DNA from: Glycine soja
Lineage: Eukaryota; Streptophyta; Magnoliopsida; Fabales; Fabaceae
Direction of reading: 5' to 3'
NCBI RefSeq assembly: GCF_004193775.1
Contig: NC_041019.1
Span: 18,790,259-18,854,258, forward strand
DNA: 64,000 nucleotides
Each line of letters begins with the position of its first letter. The first letter of the stretch is position 1. Shown piece by piece: positions 11,403 through 23,200 of this stretch. Position numbers and translations under genes: made by a program. Below the pieces are notes generated by a model. It was given only the letters and a program-made list of their open reading frames with translations, was not told where the DNA came from and ran no database searches.

Positions 11403-12356
11403 TGATGTAAGCTCCATTGGAGCTTGTAGACCTAGGATCTTCTTCATCAATGGATTCCTTTGCTTCTTGGAAGATGAATGGCAGCGGAATGGAGAAGGAA
11501 GAGAGAGAGGAGACGCCACTTCAAGGAGAAGATGAGTCTAGAAGAATCTTACCACCATAGGAGACCATGGATAAGAGCTTGGAGGAAGAAGCAGATGAAT
11601 GAAGGGAGAGGAAAAGAAGAGCACGGAATTTTGTGCTCTAAAAGAGCTCTAAAATCTGGAGTTTAATTTTCAAATTATCAAAGTTGAAAAAATGCACACA
11701 CATGGCCTCTATTTATAGCCTTAGTGTCACACAAAATGAAAGGGAAATTTGAATTTCTATTCAAATTTCACTTGAATTGGAATTTGTGGAGCCAAAATTT
11801 CACTAATTATGATTAGTGAATTTTAGCTATGGTTCAGCCCACTAATCCAAGATAAAGTCCAAGATTCTCCACTAAGTGTGCTTAGGTGTCATGAGGCATG
11901 TAAAGCATGAAGGACATGCACAAAGTGTGACTATATGATGTGACAATGGGGTATAGCAAGCAAATGCTCACCTCCCCCTCTAAAATTTAATTGGATCGGG
12001 CTTCTCCCAATTCAATTAAATTTATTTACCAACACACACATCAAATATTCACTCAATGCATGTGAATTACAAAACTACCCCTAATACAAAAACTAGTCTA
12101 GGTGCCCTAAAATACAAGGGCTGAAAAAATCCTACATTTCAAGGGTACCCTACATACATTATGGAGCCTTAAATAAAATACCCAAAAATAATGAAACCTT
12201 AATCTAATATGTACAAAGATAAGTGGGCTTATACTTAGCCCATGGGCCCGAAATCTACCCTAAGGCTCATGAGAACCCTAGGGCCTTCTCTTGCATCTTT
12301 GGCCCAATCTACTTGGAGTCTTCTATCCAATGCCTTTGTGGGGAAGGATTGCATCA
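11403..12356 (-). repeat. LTR of gypsy copy A (left; biological 3' LTR, 954 bp)
   Basis: Begins TGATGTAAGCTCC and ends GGATTGCATCA on the + strand. It matches 15909-16869 almost base for base with scattered substitutions and a few small indels, such as an extra GAAATT near 16285. A TATA-like CTATTTATAGCC lies at about 11709-11720. Confidence 0.9.
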
Positions 12357-12372
12357 TTCCCTCCCCCTTGAA
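12357..12372 (-). promoter_or_regulatory. Polypurine tract of gypsy copy A
   Basis: On the - strand the run AAGGGGGAGGGAA directly precedes the LTR start TGATGCAATCC. The same tract precedes the 3' LTR of copy B (24484-24496). This fixes the element orientation as minus. Confidence 0.75.
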
Positions 12373-13523
12373 AAGGATTTGACCTCAAATCCCGAGGTTC
12401 TTGAAACTCTGGGCTTTTTTCCTCAACACCTGTAAAAAGAACAAAAAACATACATATTAGTGGTGTTTGGGAAGTTGAAGTAAGGTAAGGTCTAAAAACC
12501 CAATTCTTGGGCATCTTCCCATGAAGGAACATGGTTCCTCACCAACTCAATGAGTGGTGCTACAAGTATAGAAAAATGTGGGACAAACCTTTTGTAAAAG
12601 TTTGTCAAATCATTGAAGCCCCAAATTTTCCTTATACTTGGTGGAGTGGGCCACTCAGGAATGACTTTTATTCTCTTACAGTTCATGGGAACTCCTTGAT
12701 CACTATTTAAAAAATTAAGAAAAGTAATGCAATAAAACTTACCTTTTTTTGTATTTTCATGTTGATTATTCCTACCAAAAAGTATGACAAACCTAAGGTG
12801 TCCCATATGAGTACCTAAGTTTGTATTGAAACTAAAAATAAGAACAAACCTACCTAATGAGTCCCTATGTACACAAATCATGAAGATGTTGGGTGCAGGA
12901 GTGATTTTACAAAAGAGGGTTGCACCACTCAAAACATTCATCATACCACCTATTTTAGGGATTTGGTGCCTAATAATACCTATTTTGGGCACCAACAAAG
13001 CACAAGGATTTGAGCTCTTACGAACCAAACCCTCATCCAACAACTCTTTTACTTGAAGAATAAACTCAAGCCTAAGAGGTGTGGCAATGCTAACAAGTGT
13101 CTTTTTACAAAGGAGAAAATGTGGAGGTTGTCTAAGAGGAGAAATTTCTTTAATATTTGTCTTTATTTCAAAATGTCTTTCCTTCTTAGCTAACCTCTTA
13201 GAGGAGACACTTACCTCCTTACACTCCTCCTTAATCATTAAAGGTTGTCCTTCTTCTTGGGGATAGATTTCTTCACTAGATTCTTCCCCTTTTGCTTCTT
13301 TACTTTCACTAGAAGAAAGTGATGTAGTAGCCTCATCTTGGCCATTATAAATGTCTTGGCCCCTCATAATCATGGTTTTCTTGGTGGGGCATTGAGAAGT
13401 AATGTGTCCTCTTCCAAGACATTTAAAGCACTTCATGGAGCTAGTCTTCTCTTGCATACTAGCCTTAAGGGGTTGCTTTTCTATTGTCTTCCCTTTATCA
13501 TCTTTGGACTTAGAAGGTGTCAC
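12373..13523 (-). pseudogene. Deleted gypsy gag-pol fusion ORF of copy A (343 codons open)
   Basis: An open frame (13523 down to 12492) starts inside gag just before a CCHC zinc knuckle (CFKCLGRGHITSQCP, near residues 33-47). It passes KELLDEGLVRKSSNPCALLV (RT N-terminal motif) and SGATLFCKI, then jumps to the region after the RT palm, ending with FNDLTNFYKRFVPHF of the thumb. The tail near 12373-12420 encodes FQEPRDLRSNPFQGG, like the usual C-terminal end of the polyprotein. The protease, the block between RT motifs, RNase H and integrase are absent. The catalytic YxDD position reads FNTN. It cannot encode an active RT. The long open frame is notable for a relic. Confidence 0.75.
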
Positions 13524-14024
13524 CCCTAAGATGCCTTGACCTTGGTCTTTCTTTGGATAAGAGTGAGAGTCATAAGATTTTGAAGTAGGCTTTCTTTTAA
13601 GTTTTTGCTCTACCCTTATTTCCCAATCTAAGTAAGCCTCTACATTGTCCTTCCCATGGAAGTATGGGAGGTTAATGTTAGCCTCTTGAGGCTTTCTTTC
13701 ATTTTATCTCCTATGGGAGTGAGGTCTAAGATGTGACCTATGCCTTCCTTCATAATAGTCACGAAGTTCTTCACTTAGGCTCTTGCAAGAGTTATGACTA
13801 CTATAGGAGGCATGTTTTTCTCTTTTCATTTCTTTCATTATTTTTCTTCTTTCTTCCTCTCTTTCATCTTGACTTATTTCTTCCACTCTTTTTTTTCCTT
13901 TTTCTTTTCTCTCTTGTTTTTCCTTCCATAAATTAAGGGATCTCAACTCATCTAATATCTTATACAAGGGGTCCTTAGGAGTAGAACCCTCACCATTAAC
14001 ACTAGATGAAAAATGAAGACTCAT
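13524..14024 (-). pseudogene. Gypsy gag N-terminal part of copy A, core deleted
   Basis: The open frame 14024-13704 (106 codons) begins MSLHFSSSVNGEG and is rich in Lys/Glu/Arg (EEERRKIMKEMKREKHASYS), ending in an arginine/histidine-rich stretch. A frame with VEAYLDWEIRVEQKLKRKP follows near 13590-13660. In copy B the words VEAYLDWEMKVEQ and CIRVEQQLKRKP are about 410 bp apart and separated by the capsid core. Copy A therefore lost most of the gag core between two VEQ-coding words. Confidence 0.65.
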
Positions 14025-15888
14025 GTTGGTTCCTAAGTTGTGGTTCTTTCTTGTTGGGGGTTTGAAAACAAAAGGTAAAAGAAACTATGGTTGAAACTAG
14101 CCAAAATAAACACTAAAAGAGGTGTGAAAGATAAGGTAAAAACTAATTGGTAAAAGACAAGCTATCTAGGCGGTTTGACAAGGGAAGGTAAATGAAATAA
14201 GCTATGAAAGTAAGCAAGAAATGTAAATTAGGCAAATCCTAAGAGTGTTTGCATGACCACATTTAAGGTTCCCAACAAAACACTCATAATCCTAAGGGAA
14301 AATTGCCTAAAATTATTACACACAAGTGGAAGTAGGGTGACCTATTGGAGGCTCCCAACTTACTTCCAATGAAAGACCTTTTTGTTACAAAATTTGAAAG
14401 CAATGAAAGTAAGTAAATTGTCAATTACAAAATTACAAAAAGGTCCTAAATTTTGGTGGTTGTTCTCTCTTTGGTGATTCAATCAATTTGAAGTGTTTCT
14501 TAGTCCAATAGCTCTTAAGGTGATTTCCCCCTTGCTTCTTGACTCAAATTCTTCAAGGGATGGCACCAATCCTTCTTTCCAATTCCCTATATGGCAACTC
14601 ACAAACAAGGAGACAAAGAGACAAGCAATAACCAAAGACCAAAAAAATGAAATGAAAGCTAAACCAATAGAGTTTTAACAAGACAAATTTTCAAGGACTA
14701 TTCAACAATTAAAGCAATGAAAAACACATAAAAGCAAGCTAGGACTCAAAGAGAAACTTAGAATGGCTCTAGAGTAGAGTAAAAAAAAACAAAAAAAAAA
14801 AGAATCAAGAAACCTCTAGTTTTGGAACTTGTATTCACAGCAATTTTCAATTGAAATTTCAGAACTAGGATTGGTATAAAAGAGGCACCAATTATAGAAA
14901 AAATTTTGAGCCAAAACAACAAGCACACTTCCCTTTCACTTTTTTTTTCCTAGACACTGATTTTTCTTATTTTTTCCTTTAATCCAAATCAGGTGGTTCT
15001 TTTTTCATAATTTGTTTCTAGATGTATAGAAAATTAAGTAAAAATTTCAGCTCAAAACATGTAGTGATCAATTCCCAGTAATTTATACAATTTCGTATGT
15101 TCAAGCTACCAGCACCAGTGATTTCAACCTAGAAATCAAGAGTAATGTTTATGTTGCTTAAGACTTTGATAGTTACAATTTGTGTTTGCTTATGCTCAAT
15201 TATCTTGAATAAAAAAATTCAAGAGAGCTCAAGACTTATTTTGATTCACAAATCCAGCCACAACTCAGCACCACAACTCAACTTCATCATAGGCACCATG
15301 TAGAAAACTTGGAAAAAAAAAAGAGTTCAACAACAAGACTACTTCTAGGAATTGATTTAAAACATGTTATGAACTAAATAACATGCATGAATTAGACTCA
15401 AAATTCAAAAGATAGGCTAAGAATGACATGAATACATGAACAAATGTATCTAGAATTCAATCAACAAAATAAAAATTCAACACAAACTTAGAACATAATG
15501 TGACAATTACTATGACTAAACATGACTCTAAGACAACATGGATTAAGTGATTTACACTTAGATTTTTGTGTTTTTTTTTCTAATCAATATTTTGGAAGAA
15601 AATTTAGATCTAAGGTTCAGCACAAGAATATTATGAATGAAAAATGATAGAACCTAAAATCAACACAAAAACATGATTCAAGAGTAGATCTACAAAATTT
15701 GAACCATAGAAATGCAAGAACAAGTGTAGATCTAAGATTTAATCGTTTTATTTTTTTGAATCTACTCTAAACAGCACTAAACCAGAAGACAATGGAGGAT
15801 ATACATGGAGAATAAGATGAAGAACAAGGAATTAAAGAGAATTCACCGAACAAAAAGATAGAGGAAGCAAAAGAACATCACCTAGATG
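14025..15888 (-). other. 5' leader of gypsy copy A
   Basis: About 1.9 kb between the primer site and gag (reading right to left). No coding potential was recognised. Blocks such as those at 15540-15770 match, in reverse complement, 20600-20960 of copy B, showing that the leader belongs to the family. It contains A-rich runs near 14780-14800 and T-rich runs near 14940. Confidence 0.6.
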
Positions 15889-15908
15889 AAGATGCTCTTG
15901 ATACCACA
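15889..15908 (-). promoter_or_regulatory. Primer binding site of copy A (initiator tRNA-Met type)
   Basis: On the - strand, next to the right-hand LTR, the sequence is TGTGGTATCAAGAGCATC. Apart from one extra A this is the usual plant TGGTATCAGAGC complement of the initiator tRNA-Met 3' end. It confirms minus orientation. Confidence 0.75.
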
Positions 15909-16869
15909 TGATGTAAGCTCCATTGGAGGTTGTAGGCCTAGGATCTTCTTCATCAATGGATTCCTTTGCTTCTTGGAAGATGAATGGCAGCGGAATGGAG
16001 AAGGAAGAGAGAGAGGAGACACCACTTCAAGGAGAAGATGAGTCTAGAAGAAGCTCACCACCATAGGAGACCATGGATAAGAGCTTTGAGGAAGAAGGAG
16101 ATGAATGAAGGGAGAGGAAGATTAGAGAACGAAATTTTGTGCTCTAAAAGAGCTCTGAAATCTGGAGTTTAATTTTCAAATGATCAAAGTTGAAAAAATG
16201 CACACACATGGCCTCTATTTATAGCCTTAGTGTCACACAAAATTGGAGGGAAATTTGAATTTCTATTCAAATTTCACTTGAATTTGAAATTGAATTTGTG
16301 GAGCCAAAATTTCACTAATTATGATTAGTGAATTTTAGCTATGGTTCAGCCCACTAATCCAAGATAAAGTCCAAGATTCTCCACTAAGTGTGCTTAGGTG
16401 TCATGAGGCATGTAAAGCATGAAGGACATGCACAAAGTGTGACTATATGATGTGGCAATGGGGTGTAGCAAGCAAATGCTCACCTCCCCCTCTAAAATTT
16501 AATTGGATTGAGCTTCTCCCAATTCAATTAAATTTATTTACCAACACACACATCAAATATTCACTCAATGCATGTGAAATTACAAAACTACCCCTAATAC
16601 AAAAACTAGTCTAGGTGTCCTAAAATACAAGGGCTGAAAAAATCCTACATTTCAAGGGTACCCTACCTACATTATGGAGCCTTAAATAAAAGACCCAAAA
16701 ATAATGAAACCTTAATCTAATATGTACAAAGATAAGTGGGCTTATACTTAGCCCATGGGCCCAAAATCTACCCTAAGGCTCATGAGAACCCTAGGGCCTT
16801 CTCTTGCATCTCTGGCTCAATCTACTTGGAGCCTTCTATCCAATGCCCTTGCAGGGTAGGATTGCATCA
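15909..16869 (-). repeat. LTR of gypsy copy A (right; biological 5' LTR, 961 bp)
   Basis: Begins TGATGTAAGCTCC and ends GGATTGCATCA, directly followed by the target duplicate GGATC. See the left LTR for comparison. Small differences between the two (for example TTGGA versus GTGGA words near 11740/16240) mean the insertion is not brand new, but it is far younger than the host copia. Confidence 0.9.
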
Positions 16870-17507
16870 GGATCACTTCTATATTTGGCTACTAGCAGAC
16901 ATGATATTATGTATAGTGTATCTTAGTGTGTTAGATTTTAGTATGATCCTCGAGAGTCACATCTCAAAGTTGTTAAGAGGATCTTACGCCATTTAGTAGA
17001 CACTACTAACTAAAGTTTGTTCTATAAGAAAAATCAACATTTCAAGTTAGTAGGATACGATGATGCAAACAATGCAGAATATAATGTAGAATGAAAAAGT
17101 ACAAGTGAAGGATGCCATTATATTGGACCCTGTCTGATGTCTTGGGCAAGTAAGAAATAATACTATATTGCTTTATCTATAGCTGAAGCTAAATATGTGT
17201 ATGTTGCCTATTGTTGCTTACAATTTTTATGGGTAAAGTATTAGTTATAAGATTACTCTTGTTTTGGAAACAATATTCATGTATATTGTGACAATACTAG
17301 TGTAATCAATTTATCTAAAAATCCTATACAAACAAAGCATATTGAGATTAGATATCATTTCATTTGTAATTATGTGCAAAAAGGTTTATTTGATATAAAA
17401 TTCGTAGACATAGATCATCAATAGGCTGATATCTTTACTAAGCCTTTGTCTGAAGATCGCTTCATTTGTATTAGGGAGTATTTAAATATGGTTATTTTAT
17501 TAGACTG
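16870..17507 (+). pseudogene. Copia RT end and RNase H (after the nested insertion)
   Basis: Resumes with GSLLYLATSRHDIMYSV directly after the gypsy LTR. RNase H follows: KLVGYDDANNAEY (about 17045-17085), an A/SEAE-type block (ALSIAEAKY, about 17170-17200) and VYCDNTSVINLSKNPIQTKH (about 17281-17340). It ends with DIFTKPLSEDRF near 17430-17465 and a stop at about 17507. Several in-frame stops are present. This is the usual C-terminal end of a copia polyprotein. Confidence 0.85.
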
Positions 17508-18059
17508 ATGATGCATCTCATATTGTCTCAGACAATAGAATCATCTTATAGTCTTTCATTTATCTATTTGGACTAATGTGTGTTTAAGTATATAGACAAA
17601 AGGGGAAGTGTGCTTACAAAGACAAAACTTATATGTTTTCTTTTGAAAAACGTGTGCTGCCCTTTTGTTCGCCATGATTAAAAACAATTTTTCAAAAAAT
17701 ATTAAATGTGATTTGAAATGTTACTGTTCATCTCTCTTTTGTTTCAAAAACCTATAAAAGGCAAAGGCGGACAACTAGAAAGACTCTTTTGAAAACTTGA
17801 ACTCTAAGAAAAATCTTGTGCTTTTTGCTTGCATTTGAGAATTTGTTTTTTTTTCAAAAACTCTATTTTCTTTCAAAATGGTTGAATCTTTGTGAAAAAT
17901 GGCCCTATAGAAGAGAAAAACTATTAGGATTCATGCTATCAACAATGTTAAGGAAGCGAAGAAGGCCTTTCCATAAGATTGGTTCATCTCTAGGAAGTGT
18001 GTGAACTTTTAGAGTCTAATGGAAGAAGGTTTTGTTGTCAAAGACCTCTTTCATTATGT
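17508..18059 (+). other. Spacer between copia pol and env-like region, with TATA-like word
   Basis: No clear coding sequence. A purine-rich ACAAAAGGGGAAGTG lies at 17597-17611 and a TATA-like CCTATAAAAGGC at 17750-17761. This could be a remnant promoter or part of an old LTR. A weak open frame (17816-18004) has no recognised match. Confidence 0.4.
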
Positions 18060-20483
18060 TGGCTAGACACCTTTATAGGAGAATTTCAATTCATGACACT
18101 ATGGTTTTTGTGCCTTATTCTAGGGAACAACAAGACATGACAGAGTCAACATTCGAGGAACCATCAATGGAAAAGAGGTGATTATTTCATCTAAGACTCT
18201 TGTTACTGCAAGTGTTGTCCAGAGGAGGGTTTGGTTTTTGACAAAGATTGGGAGGAGGATATAACCCAGGAGACATTGGACATTATGCTATATGGAAAGC
18301 CATATCTAGAAACCACTAGCGAGGAGGCTTTGGTCAACTTCTTGAGGATTGGGAACCTCACATATATGTGCAGACTCATCCACAACTTTCTGTTGAACAC
18401 AGTGATGCCCATTCTGGGAGCAAAAGACTATGTAAGTGACAAGGATAAATTTTGCATGTATAAGGTGATGGTGGGTGAGAAGGTGAATCTTCCTGAAGTC
18501 ATCTTTTTTAAATTGCTTCAAGCATTCAAGGATATATTTCACACAAAGGACAAGAAAAATCGTATTCCTTATGAGATGTTTTTCACTCAGATCATAAGGA
18601 ATGGTGGCATGGATGTGTCTGTGTTAGAACTATCTATAGGTGCCACTCAAATAAAATGTGACCTTTTTAAGATGGGGGTAGCTGCTAACTTCCTAGAATA
18701 TGCTCAGAAGCATATCAAAAGAAAGGTAAAGAATAAGCCTAAGAAGGAATCACAATATGTGGCTGGATAGACGAAAAAAGCTCAGAAGCAGCTAATGGAT
18801 CTAGAGTCTTGATCATCTTCTTAGCAAACTCAAGGGGAGCAAGCTCAAGTCAAACCAAAACCCTCTACTCAGACTAAACCTAGCCATCCCATACTCAAAC
18901 TGCCAACCAAAAGAAAAGACCCACCTCCACCATCATATGATCCTAAACCCTTAGATCAAACTAGGAAACCCAAGAAATAACCACCATTTGAACCTAAACC
19001 TATAAATTCTATAACAACCCAAAAGAGGAAGGAACCAGACTCTATGTTTGAACCTGAATCTCAAACCCCACCCAAGAAACCAACCATAAAAATCAAACAC
19101 CCTCAGCCTCGCCATCCAACACACAAGAATCTGATGTTGAGATTCTTGATACCCCAACCCCCCAACCTTCACCCTCTTTAGCACTTCCACCACAAACTCC
19201 CCAACATTCACCTAAATTGGCTTCTCCCCCCATGAGCAAGAAAGAAGTTTTGCATTGGTTATGGCAAAGAAGAAGTCCTTGGCATAGTCTAGGAAGAAGG
19301 TTAAGCTAGACAAGACTCTAGAGCAGAAGGATGCTATAAAAGAAGAAGTTGGCATCATTCCTCTATGGAAGCTTTGTCTATGGAAGAGAATAAGAAAAAG
19401 CTGGATGGAGATGCAAGGTTGGGTGCCTTGGAAAGAAAGGTTTATGAAGAAATTCCAAAATATGTTATTCTAGAGTCTTTGAAGGCCTTGTCGATTAAGG
19501 AGGTTTAGAGAAAAGCAACAAAAGAGGCTACCATGGTTGATGATGAGCCAGTGTATGAGGAAGTGATTGTTGAATCAATTAAGGCACAGTCTGAACTCGA
19601 AGCTAAGCAAGCTAAAAGGGAATAACTTGTGAGAATTTAGAATGTTGTTTAGCATGGAGTTGAATTAATTTCTACAAATGTTGCTGCAAGGCAAGCAGAG
19701 GTTGAAGTGGCTATCATTCCTGAAGACTTGGACCTAAAAGAGAAAGAATATCTTGAAGAATCTATGGTCAAGTCTATTACATAAGCTTCTTTCAATGAAT
19801 TTGAGGATAACGTCATTAAGACAAATCCTAGTTTCGCACTTGTTAGACCCAAACCAATGTTTGAAGCTAATGAAAGGGAAATTGAAGTTGTAGTACTATC
19901 TGAAGCCACGAATGAAGATAAGATAAAATTTTTTTAAAAGTATTTATGGACCACCAACATTTGATAATGTAGAAGAAGTACAAGTTGGGTCAAAACAAAG
20001 GAAACTATTGTATACAACTGAAGAACCTATCAGACTGATAGATCTTTTTTCTAAACTCAATTGTTGTCTGATGAGGCAAGATCAGTAGCAAGCCATTGAG
20101 TGGCTACTTTCCTCAAGGTCTTTGCCACCACCATCACCTCTAAGAGTTGTTCCTATTAAGCCTGATGTCCATGTTAGATACTACCCTGGCTTCAGAGGAC
20201 TAGAGTGCTAGAGTGGTAGACTTGCAACAAAGTTTGGAAAGAACAAGTTGATATTGGGACTCACACTCTTCATCCAGAGATTCAACAATAGAGCTGGAAA
20301 AGCTCAATCTCACTAAGCTCTAAAACACAAGTTTTCCAGGTACTGATAATTTCTCTTATCCATCTTGGGATACCTTGCTTAGAGAAGAAGATTATGCCTT
20401 GGCATCTATGGCTATAGGGAACTGGTAATCAAGGAGTTCCCCCTAAGACAAACTATTGCTCCAAGCCCTAACAATTTGATCTT
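18060..20483 (+). pseudogene. Env-like region of the copia element
   Basis: The open frame 18231-18770 (179 codons) reads FDKDWEEDITQETLDIMLYG and IGNLTYMCRLIHNFLLNTVM, resembling the uncharacterised 'putative plant transposon protein' domain seen in env-like ORFs of legume retroelements. A proline/lysine-rich segment follows (about 18850-19200, PSHPILKLPTKRKDPPPP and similar), then a Glu/Lys-rich likely coiled coil (about 19250-19900). The order domain, proline-rich, coiled coil is reported for SIRE-type env-like proteins. No signal peptide or membrane helix could be shown. Many stops. The region is cut at 20483 by the second gypsy insertion. Confidence 0.5.
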
Positions 20484-20576
20484 TGAGCATCCTACCCCCC
20501 AAAGGTATAAGATAGAAGACTTTAAAAAGATTGGGCCAGAGATGCAGGAGAAGGTCCTAGGGTTCTTGCGCTTTTG
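20484..20576 (+). repeat. Truncated 5' LTR of gypsy copy B
   Basis: TGAGCATCCTACCCCCCAAAGG through GGTCCTAGGGTTCT matches the first about 95 bp of the 3' LTR (from 24497). The match ends sharply and the element leader follows, so the rest of the LTR and the primer site were deleted. Confidence 0.75.
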
Positions 20577-22200
20577 TGTTCTCTTATCCATCTTGTGCTT
20601 TGGTGCTCTTTAGAGTAGATTAAAAAAAATAAACCGATTAAATCTTAGATCTATATTTGTTCTTGCATTTATATGGTTCAAATTTTATAGATCTACTCTT
20701 GAATCATGTTTTTGTGTTGATTTTAGGTTCTACCATTTTTCAGTCATAATCATCTTGTGCTAAACCTTTAGTTCTCAATTTTCTTGCAAAATATTGATTA
20801 GAAAATAAAACACAAAAATCTAAGTGTAAATCACTTCATTCATATTGTCTTAGAGTCATGTTTAGTCATAATAATTGTCACATTATGTTCTAAGTTTGTG
20901 TTCAATTTTGATTTTGTTGATTGAATTCTAGATACATTTGTTCATGTATTCTTGCAATTCTTAGCCTATCATTTGAATTTTGAGTTTAATTCATGCATGT
21001 TATTTAGTTCATAACATGTTCTAAATCAATTCCTAGAAGTAGTCCTGTTGTTGAACTTTTTTTTTTGTTTTTTAAGTTTCCTATATGATGCCTATGAAGA
21101 AATTGAGTTGTGGTGCTGAGTTGTGGCTGGATTTGTGAATCAAAATAAGTCTTAAGCTCTCTTGAATTGTATTATTCAAGATAATTGAGCATAAGCAAAC
21201 ACAAATTGTAACTATCAAAGCCTTAAGCAACAAAAATACTACTCTTGATTTCTAGGTTGAAATTCTGGTTGCTGTCAGTTTTGGCACACTGTATTCTTAA
21301 CTCCACCATGGCTTGAATACTTTGAGTTTTGAGCTGAAATTTTAACTGGATAAAACATACATCTGGAAAAAAACAATGGAAAAGAATGAACAAAAACGAA
21401 AATTAAATGAGCATGAAAAGGTGACAAAGATTAACATCAAAATTCACATCCAAAACAACAAAGAAAAATGTGTATGGTTGATTTGCTTGAAAATTGTTTA
21501 TTATTTTGAGTTGTATTACAAGCCTATTTGACTCCTTGGAGTTTTTCATCTTTTAGATGTGTTGCTAAATTGACATAATTAGAATTTTTCTTTGGGTCTT
21601 GTTTTTAATTTGTCAATCTAATATTGTGTCATTCTAGGACTTCCTTTGTGTTCCACCTTGGCTTGTGGTGCTGTCCTTTTGCTTTATTTTTTCTTGAATC
21701 TCATTGAATTAATGTCACGTTAAATTTCCTTTTGGTTTAGATTTAATTTCATCTTTTGGTTTCTTGCTTGTCTTCTTCTTTTTTTTGTGTTTAAGTGTTG
21801 CCTATAATAAGGATTGGAAGAGGAAATTGGTGCATTGCTTGAAGGAATATTTTTTAGTCTTGGAGCTTAACCATCCTAGGAGCACCATTGGATTTGAAGC
21901 AACCAAAGCCTCACCAAATTTTGAGTGAAACACTTGAGAAAACAAACAAGCATTAAGGACGAATTTGAAGACCTTAATTGCTTTGTTAAATTTTGTTGTA
22001 ATAGAACAATTGAGTGCTGATTTTTTTTCCTATTGCAATTCCTTGTATTTGGACATTCTTCAAGGGTGTATTGGGAGTCTCCAAGAGACCACCCAAACCT
22101 CTATTTGTGTGTAATAGCTTAGTGTAAACTGTGTAGACTAAGTGAAGAGCTAGTTGGGACCTCCAAAGGGTCATCCAAGTCTTCACACAGTTCAAATACT
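20577..22200 (+). other. 5' leader of gypsy copy B
   Basis: The first part (about 20600-21000) is closely similar to the reverse complement of 15400-15780 in copy A, for example AATCTAAGTGTAAATCACTT. The rest is AT-rich with T runs (21058-21068, 21779-21786) and no recognised coding sequence. Confidence 0.6.
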
Positions 22201-23200
22201 AAACATCATTCCCAAAGAAGAGAAAAGGATAGAAGGCCTCAAGAGGTTAACATTAGCCTCTCATATTTCCATGGAAAAGATAATGTTGAGGCCTACTTAG
22301 ATTGGGAAATGAAGGTTGAACAACTCTTTGCTTGCCATCATATTCACGAAGAGAGAAAAGTTCCATTGGCTACCCTTAGCTTTCAAGGGTATGCCTTCTA
22401 TTGGTGGAAATGAAGGATTCATGGGGATCCTCCAGTAGAGTATTGGAATGATCTTAAGAGTGCCCTTAGGAAGAGGCACATTCCCTCTTACTATGAAAGG
22501 GAGCTTATGGACAAGCTCCAAAGGCTTAGAAAAGGGAATATGAGTGTTGAAGAATATAGACAACAAATAGAACTACTCCTTTTAAGAGTTGGACTTAGGG
22601 AGGAGGAAAGAACAAGCATAGATAGGTTCCTTAGTGGGCTTGATATAGAAGTGAAGGACAACATTGAACTCCTTCCATATAGGGACCTAGATGAGCTAGT
22701 CCAACTATGTATAAGAGTGGAGCAACAACTTAAAAGAAAGCCTTCTTCAAAATCTTATGGATTTCACTCTTATCCAATGAAGGGCCATGCCTAAGGAATA
22801 TTGGGGCTGCACCTTCAAAACCCAAGGAAGATAAGGGTAAGACCATAGAGAAATTCACCCCTAAGACTAGTTCCCAAGCAAGGACTAGCAACATTAAATG
22901 CTTCAAATGTCTTGGGAGAGGTCACATTGCCTCTCAATGCTCTACAAAGAAAACCATGATTATGAGGGGTCAAGACATTTATAGTAGTCAAGAGGACACT
23001 ACTTCTTCCCCTTCCTCTAGTGGAAGTGAAGATGAAGTAAGGGGTGAAGAGGCTAGTGAGGAAGTCTACCTCCATAAAGAAGGTGACCTCCTAATGGTTA
23101 GAAGGCTCCTTGGAGGTCAATCTTGTGATCTATCTCAATCCTAAAGAGAGAACATATTTCATACAAGATGCAAAATTTTAGATAAAACTTATTCTCTCAT
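22201..23200 (+). pseudogene. Gypsy gag of copy B with capsid core and zinc knuckle
   Basis: Capsid-like sequence of the Retrotrans_gag type: VEAYLDWEMKVEQLFACHH (about 22289-22345), LATLSFQGYAFYWW, then an open frame 22507-22794 with MDKLQRLRKGNMSVEEYRQQ and IDRFLSGLDIEVKDNIELLP. After a frameshift the zinc knuckle CFKCLGRGHIASQCST is encoded near 22903-22950, with a Ser/Glu-rich tail. One stop interrupts the YWW...RIHGDPP region near 22412. This copy keeps the core that copy A lost. Confidence 0.8.

Larger units (their letters stand above)
11403..16869 (-). mobile_element. Non-autonomous Ty3-gypsy element, copy A, with two LTRs and TSD GGATC
   Basis: Two near-identical LTRs (11403-12356 and 15909-16869) flank a 3.55-kb interior. 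The 5-bp duplication GGATC sits at 11398-11402 and 16870-16874. Gag/pol remnants, primer site and polypurine tract all read on the - strand, so the biological 5' LTR is the right one. The pol region lacks most of RT and all of RNase H and integrase. The element interrupts the copia RT/RNase H gene. Confidence 0.9.

Noticed and set aside
12826..13529. Plus-strand open frames opposite the copy A pol ORF
   Set aside because: They are antisense shadows of the minus-strand gag-pol frame.
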